DNA of 61,365 bases from Akkermansia sp. (lineage in GTDB: Bacteria; Verrucomicrobiota; Verrucomicrobiia; Verrucomicrobiales; Akkermansiaceae). This document shows positions 57,386-61,365 of this stretch, in pieces. Below the pieces are notes generated by a model. The model was not told where the DNA came from, did not search any database, and saw only the letters and a program-made list of their open reading frames with translations. Where the stretch lies: positions 1 through 61,365 of the forward strand of contig JAFQEF010000132.1 of the NCBI GenBank assembly GCA_017399165.1, in the 5' to 3' direction. Made by a program: the position numbers and the translations under genes. Position 1 is the first letter of the stretch. Every line of letters starts with the position of its first letter.

Positions 57386-57436
57386 GCTCAGATTTTGCAG
57401 CCCACGTGTTTTTATGGCACGGGCTGGCAAACAAAA

Positions 57437-57469
57437 AGCGCAAATACCGGGGGAGTCGGTATTTGCGCT
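57437..57469 (-). terminator. Terminator of the 57488-58339 gene
   Basis: 13-bp perfect stem AGCGCAAATACCG / CGGTATTTGCGCT with a 7-base loop, followed on the minus strand by TTTTG, 18 bases after the stop. Confidence 0.88.
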
Positions 57470-57487
57470 GCTAATGTTAAAGCTTTA

Positions 57488-58339
57488 TCAGTTGTGTGCA
57501 AGCTTGCGCATGCCGTAGTGCTTGCGGTAGGTGTCGTACATGCAGTCAATCACGGTAGGCAGCCCGAGCTTGAGCCTCGCCTCTGCTTTGTCTGCAATGG
57601 CGGGCAGGGCTTTTTCGTCCAGCTTGGGCATGCCGTCTATACTGTTGGCGGTAATGCGTATTTGGTCGTTAATCCAAGCGTGGTTGTAAACTGCTTTTTC
57701 TGCGGAGTTTTTGAGCTGGGCAAGGGCGGTCTCGGTGGAGCCGTTCTCGCTGCTCATGATGCAGATATCGTGGAATGTAACCGTTCGGGTGGCACTCAGG
57801 AACTTGCGCTCGCTGCGCTCATACACCACAGCCCCCACCACTGTGCCGTCTGAGCACATGGCGGCAAGGGCGTATACCCGGCCATTTATCTTTTTGCCCA
57901 GTTGGCGGCTCAGGCGGTCTCGCCCCATGCGGAACTCTGCCAGCTCTTGCGGTACGGAGTACAGCGTGGCCCCGCTAAGCTCTGTACCACCTTTGCCCGG
58001 CATGCGGGTGACGGTGTGCATGAGCATTTGTGCCAGTTCATTTGCCGTGGGGTTGCTGCGGCGCAACGGTGCCTCGTATGCAGATATGTAGTGCACGGTC
58101 ATCTCCTCCCCTGCATCCACAATTTGCATGGTGCGTACGCACATGGTACCCTGTTGCTCTGCGCCGGTGTTCCACTTGACATCCCCGTTTCCTTTCCACC
58201 CTTTGGGCAGGGGGTAGGTAACAGCCGTCTTATTGCAGTGTGCGTCTTGCACAACTACCTTGTTTGCAGCGTGTAAACTGCCTGCGGCCATAAATCCGGC
58301 CGCTAACACAACACAGAGTTGGGTGTAGGCGTTTTTCAT
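57488..58339 (-). CDS. Secreted protein of unknown function
   Basis: 283 residues with a signal peptide (KNAYTQLCVVLAAGFMAAGSLHA|AN). The mature part has the character of a periplasmic protein with mixed alpha/beta content: WNTGAEQQGTMCVRTMQIVDAGEEMTVHYI and GRVYALAAMCSDGTVVGAVVYERSERKFLSATRTVTF are likely beta sheets, followed by a helical region (QLKNSAEKAVYNHAWINDQI). No recognised family. It is monocistronic, with a good terminator. It lies back to back with rlmI, about 100 bases away. Confidence 0.75.
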   Translation of the reverse strand: MKNAYTQLCVVLAAGFMAAGSLHAANKVVVQDAHCNKTAVTYPLPKGWKGNGDVKWNTGAEQQGTMCVRTMQIVDAGEEMTVHYISAYEAPLRRSNPTANELAQMLMHTVTRMPGKGGTELSGATLYSVPQELAEFRMGRDRLSRQLGKKINGRVYALAAMCSDGTVVGAVVYERSERKFLSATRTVTFHDICIMSSENGSTETALAQLKNSAEKAVYNHAWINDQIRITANSIDGMPKLDEKALPAIADKAEARLKLGLPTVIDCMYDTYRKHYGMRKLAHN

Positions 58340-58402
58340 GTCTTTATTTTGTCTTAAAAGTTGTCATTTGTCAATACTAAAGTAAAGTTAATTTTTTGAG
58401 AA

Positions 58403-58431
58403 TTGACAAAAAAGTGAAATTGTAGTATGGT
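58403..58431 (+). promoter_or_regulatory. Promoter of rlmI
   Basis: -35 TTGACA (58403-58408), 17-base spacer, -10 TATGGT (58426-58431). The ATG at 58441 is nine bases on. Confidence 0.7.
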
Positions 58432-58440
58432 GAGCGCGTT

Positions 58441-59625
58441 ATGGCAGGTCTTATCATAGCGCCGAAGGCGCGCATATTCCATGGGCACGATTGGGTGTAC
58501 GGCACAGAGGTGCGGACGGTATTCGGAAACCCGGCACCCGGGGATGTTGTGGCGCTGAAGGATCAGCGGGATCATTATTTGGGCTCGGCCATGTACAACC
58601 CGCATTCACAAATTGTGGCACGCCGTTTCTCCCGCCGCAAGCAAGATTTGGACCGCGATTTCTTTGCCCGCCGCATTTCACAAGCCATCATGCTCAGGGA
58701 GCGATTGCTGCCCGGGGAGGAGCTTACCCGCATAGTGTGGAGCGAGAGCGATGGCTTGCCCGGCCTCATTATAGACCGCTACAAAGATGTGCTGGTGGTG
58801 CAAACGCTCACCATGGCCATGTACCAGCGTTTGGGGTTGATACGTGACATTTTGGGGGATTTGCTTGAGCCCCGCGCTATCATTGTGCGCAATGACTCCC
58901 CCATGCTGATTGCCGAGGGTATAGAGCCTGCCACCTATGTGGCAGCCGGTGAAATGCCGGAGCCTTTTGAGGCCGTGGGGCGTGGTATTAAGTTTATGGT
59001 TGACCTGGCCACAGGGCAGAAAACCGGCTTGTATTTGGACCAAATGCAAAACTACCAAGAGGTAGCGCGCTTTGCTCGTGGTCGCCGCGTGTTGGACTGC
59101 TTCAGCAACCAAGGTGGCTTTGCCTTGGCCTGTGCTAAAGCCGGGGCTGCCAGTGTAACGGCGGTGGATATCTCTGAGGATGCCGCAGCTGCCGTGCGTC
59201 GCAATGCTGAGCTCAACGGTGTGCAGGTGGAGGCCATTGCAGAAAACGCTTTCGACTTTTTGAAGAGAGAGAGCGATGCCGTGCGCAACGGCGCAGACCC
59301 CAAATGGGACCTCATTATTCTGGACCCGCCCAGCTTTACCCGCAACAAGAAGAGCCTTAACGGAGCCATGCGCGGCTATAAGGAGATTCACCTGCGCGCC
59401 ATGCAAATGCTGCCTGTAGGCGGTGTGCTCTCCACCTTCTGTTGCTCTCACCATGCCAGCACGGCCATGTTTAAGGAGGTTATTGCAGATGCCGCGGTGG
59501 ATGGCCACTGTACGCTGCGCCTCATGGCAACGCATGGTCAAAGCGCAGACCACCCCGTTTTGCTCAATATACCCGAAACCGAGTACTTAAAGGGCTTTAC
59601 CTTTGAGATGGTTCCCGGACGTTAA
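58441..59625 (+). CDS. rlmI: 23S rRNA (cytosine-5)-methyltransferase, RlmI type
   Basis: 394 residues. N-terminal PUA domain (about 1-75; LIIAPKARIFHGHDWVYG, GDVVALKDQRDHYLGSAMYNPHS), an EEHEE-like middle, and a C-terminal Rossmann methyltransferase. SAM motif I is VLDCFSNQGGFALACAKAGA; motif IV LIILDPPSFTRNKK holds the PP loop, and the catalytic Cys is in TFCCSHH. RlmI methylates C1962 of E. coli 23S rRNA; the exact position here is unproven. It is in a transcript with the deacetylase gene, 14 bases downstream. Short or leaderless mRNA is expected. Confidence 0.94.
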   Translation: MAGLIIAPKARIFHGHDWVYGTEVRTVFGNPAPGDVVALKDQRDHYLGSAMYNPHSQIVARRFSRRKQDLDRDFFARRISQAIMLRERLLPGEELTRIVWSESDGLPGLIIDRYKDVLVVQTLTMAMYQRLGLIRDILGDLLEPRAIIVRNDSPMLIAEGIEPATYVAAGEMPEPFEAVGRGIKFMVDLATGQKTGLYLDQMQNYQEVARFARGRRVLDCFSNQGGFALACAKAGAASVTAVDISEDAAAAVRRNAELNGVQVEAIAENAFDFLKRESDAVRNGADPKWDLIILDPPSFTRNKKSLNGAMRGYKEIHLRAMQMLPVGGVLSTFCCSHHASTAMFKEVIADAAVDGHCTLRLMATHGQSADHPVLLNIPETEYLKGFTFEMVPGR

Positions 59626-59639
59626 AAAAGTGTAGATAC

Positions 59640-61154
59640 ATGCGGATTCTCCGAACATTGCTGTGTTTGTTACCTGCCGTGGTGCAGGGGGCTCAAGAGG
59701 CTGCCACCCCGGTTGTGGTGGATGAGTCTCTGTTTGCAGATGATGATTTTGCAGAGGTAGTGGAGCTGCCCGGTACTGCCGCAGATACCCCGGTGGCAGA
59801 GCCAGCGCCGCAGCCAAGCTCTCCGCAGGTTCTGCAAACGGAGCCTGCCGTTACCCCGTCTGCCGAGGTGACGGAGGTGCCCGCTGTTGCCCCCAAAGAG
59901 ATGACGCCCGAGGAGCTGGCCGCGCTGGAACCGCAAAAACCCGCACCCTCGCCGGATACTCTGGAGCCCCCCGTCGGCATGGCTTTGATAGAAACCTACT
60001 TGCCCCCCACTTACTCCAACCTGGCAAAACGCACGCCTACGGGAGATTGGGTGACCTGCCATTTTAAGCAGCCTTTGGTGCCGCGGGAGCAAACTCAGGT
60101 GGCTGTGCTGGGGTATCACGACTTCAGTAACACGAAATCCACCACCGAGATGCGTATGAAAACGGCAGAGTTCTGCCGCCAAATGCAGTTCATCAAGGAC
60201 TCGAACATCTGTGTTATCTCCATGCAGGATTTCTTGGAGTGGCGTTTCGGCACCCGTTGCCTGCCGGAGCGTTGCGTGCTCATCACCATAGATGACGGTT
60301 GGAAGAGTGTGTACACGGATGCATACCCTGTTCTCAAGGCATACGGTTACCCCTTTACCCTTTTTGTGTATGTGCGCTACATCGGCGTGCAGGGTGCCTC
60401 CATGACGCAAGAGCAAATCAAGGAGATGATGCAGCATGGTGCCACCATCGGCAGCCACTCCTGGAACCACCTTTACCCCAGCAAATGGAAACGCTACAAG
60501 CAGAGCTCTGTGCAATATGCCACGCAATTGCAAAAGGAGTTTATTGACTCCCGCGCTAAATTGAAGGAGTGGTTCACCAATTGCAGTACCTATTGTTACC
60601 CGGGTGGCTACCATACGGCACCCATGCGCTCCACGCTCAAGATTGCCGATTACAAAGCCGCTTTCACCGTGATAGAAAAAAAGGTGAAGTGCGATGTTAA
60701 GCCCTACCAAATCAACCGCTACATGGTGTTTGGTGTGGATACCTCCATTTTCCGCAGGGCCGTCAATTTTGATGGTCAGGCAGGGGTAGACCCCACGATT
60801 ACCGCCATCAACAATGCGGAGGCACCCGCCCGTTTGTTCTTCCCCACCGCCTTTACGGGGGTGGAGTCTCCCTTAGTGCAAACGGAGAAAACGGCCGCGC
60901 AAAAAGCTGCTGCCAAAGCTGAGGAAACTAAAGCCGCCGAGGAAACGGCTGCAGAGCAGGCTACTCCCACTGCAGAAACGCCTGCCACTACGGAGCCTGC
61001 CCCCGCCAATGAGGCAGAACCTCAACCGACTACGGAGACTCCTCAGCCCACAATAACGGAGCCTCAAGCAAATGCGCCTTCTTCTACCCCTGCCGCTGCA
61101 CCTGCCAAAAAGAAAAAAGGCAAGGGCAAAAAACGCAGTTCTAAAAAGAAGTAA
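59640..61154 (+). CDS. Secreted polysaccharide deacetylase with low-complexity flanks
   Basis: 504 residues. A short signal peptide (RILRTLLCLLPAVVQGA|QE) leads into a Pro/Ala/Glu/Thr-rich linker (to about 115). The NodB homology domain (about 155-370) has the metal-binding pair Asp218/Asp219 in TIDDGW, the HxxxH motif His273/His277 in SHSWNH, and the GYHD and YPGG segments. It should remove acetyl groups from cell-wall or surface glycans outside the inner membrane. The C-terminal 110 residues are Ala/Glu/Pro/Thr-rich and end in a dense Lys/Arg tail (KKKKGKGKKRSSKKK). The stop lies 14 bases after rlmI is coupled by position only. A repeat copy follows the gene. Confidence 0.88.
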   Translation: MRILRTLLCLLPAVVQGAQEAATPVVVDESLFADDDFAEVVELPGTAADTPVAEPAPQPSSPQVLQTEPAVTPSAEVTEVPAVAPKEMTPEELAALEPQKPAPSPDTLEPPVGMALIETYLPPTYSNLAKRTPTGDWVTCHFKQPLVPREQTQVAVLGYHDFSNTKSTTEMRMKTAEFCRQMQFIKDSNICVISMQDFLEWRFGTRCLPERCVLITIDDGWKSVYTDAYPVLKAYGYPFTLFVYVRYIGVQGASMTQEQIKEMMQHGATIGSHSWNHLYPSKWKRYKQSSVQYATQLQKEFIDSRAKLKEWFTNCSTYCYPGGYHTAPMRSTLKIADYKAAFTVIEKKVKCDVKPYQINRYMVFGVDTSIFRRAVNFDGQAGVDPTITAINNAEAPARLFFPTAFTGVESPLVQTEKTAAQKAAAKAEETKAAEETAAEQATPTAETPATTEPAPANEAEPQPTTETPQPTITEPQANAPSSTPAAAPAKKKKGKGKKRSSKKK

Positions 61155-61245
61155 AGCGCGAGCAGTTAGCGAGCCGAATTTAAAAATTCGTCATTCGGGG
61201 ACCTCGAATAACTCGCTAAATGGCAATTTGCAGGTGTGAGCATCT
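61155..61245. repeat. Degenerate copy of the dispersed repeat
   Basis: Shares GCGAGC-n-GTTAGCGAGCCGAATTT with 31124-31146, AACTCGCTAAAT with 31425-31436, and GGCAATTTGnAGG with the reverse complement of 31492-31508. The internal CGAATTT-AA-AAATTCG hairpin (61175-61190) replaces the GC-rich hairpin of the 31-kb copy. Confidence 0.65.
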
Positions 61246-61365
61246 CAAGCCGTCGCAGTGGCCTTGCTTACTTCGTATTTTGTATTTCACATTTCGTACT
61301 TCCAAGCCCCCTTGTGGGGCGAAATAACATAGGCAGGCGGTCAAGCGTGCACGCAGTGCGCGCGC
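61246..61365. other. Non-coding right edge of the window
   Basis: I see no gene. There are short TTTCGTATTTTG-like repeats (TTCGTATTTTGTATTTCACATTTCGTACTT, in pieces of 8-9 bases) and a CAAGCCCCC/GGGGCG hairpin. The last bases run GTGCACGCAGTGCGCGCGC. This may continue the repeat region to the right. Confidence 0.4.

Overview
The window looks like a chromosomal segment of a Gram-negative bacterium of the Verrucomicrobiota, probably a gut-type relative of Akkermansia. Three lines support this: a protein of the Verrucomicrobia/Planctomycetes-restricted Minf_1886 type (15623-16039); lipid A and outer-membrane biogenesis genes (lpxD next to an OmpH/Skp chaperone); and a housekeeping set of RNase HIII, type III glutamine synthetase, planctomycete/verrucomicrobial-type ECF sigma factors and many Sel1, TPR and ankyrin proteins. 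Shine-Dalgarno sequences are mostly absent. Many promoters of the form TTGnnn-N16/18-TAGAAT lie so close to the start codon that the mRNA would be leaderless. There are no rRNA genes, no transposase and no CRISPR array. The taxonomic call is inference from gene content.

Layout. 1-11.5 kb: a secreted His/Cys (caspase-like) protein; a translationally coupled PP2C phosphatase and Ser/Thr kinase-TPR pair; a 3D-domain cell-wall protein; two tandem secreted Sel1-repeat paralogues; hemW; nagB. 11.6-21.8 kb: tRNA-Thr(CGT) and tRNA-Lys(CTT), HU, RNase HIII, a four-gene operon (Minf_1886, agmatine deiminase, GYF/TM2, DUF805), recN followed by an orphan type I specificity subunit, a PhnP-like hydrolase, an ankyrin protein and pyrD. 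21.8-31 kb: sugar-nucleotide epimerase, FAH-family enzyme, lipoprotein, a second His/Cys secreted protein, lpxD-ompH, a ribonuclease Z-like hydrolase, hisS.

31-38 kb is the most intriguing part. A 466-bp palindromic repeat element is followed by one apparent seven-gene minus-strand transcription unit, from a single promoter at about 37.75 kb: dynamin-like membrane GTPase, nitroreductase, AAA ATPase, PD-(D/E)XK nuclease, two DUF1287 peptidase-like proteins and a patatin-like phospholipase. The ATPase and nuclease have the architecture of a two-gene anti-phage system. 38-43.4 kb is plus-strand metabolism: glnN, argH, a Gdx/SugE guanidinium exporter and a dGTPase.

43.5-49.9 kb is an A+T-rich, probably acquired island: a Panacea-type antitoxin with its putative toxin, and a restriction-modification operon with a 1332-residue fusion of GIY-YIG-like, SF2 helicase and N6-adenine methyltransferase domains. 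50-61.4 kb returns to host-like DNA: ECF sigma factor with a Ca2+-type P-ATPase, purM-purF (PurF has lost its N-terminal cysteine nucleophile), a second sigma factor, a secreted protein, rlmI and a lipid/wall-type polysaccharide deacetylase. Copies of the same modular repeat occur at the left edge, at 31 kb, at 44.6 kb and at the right edge of the window.
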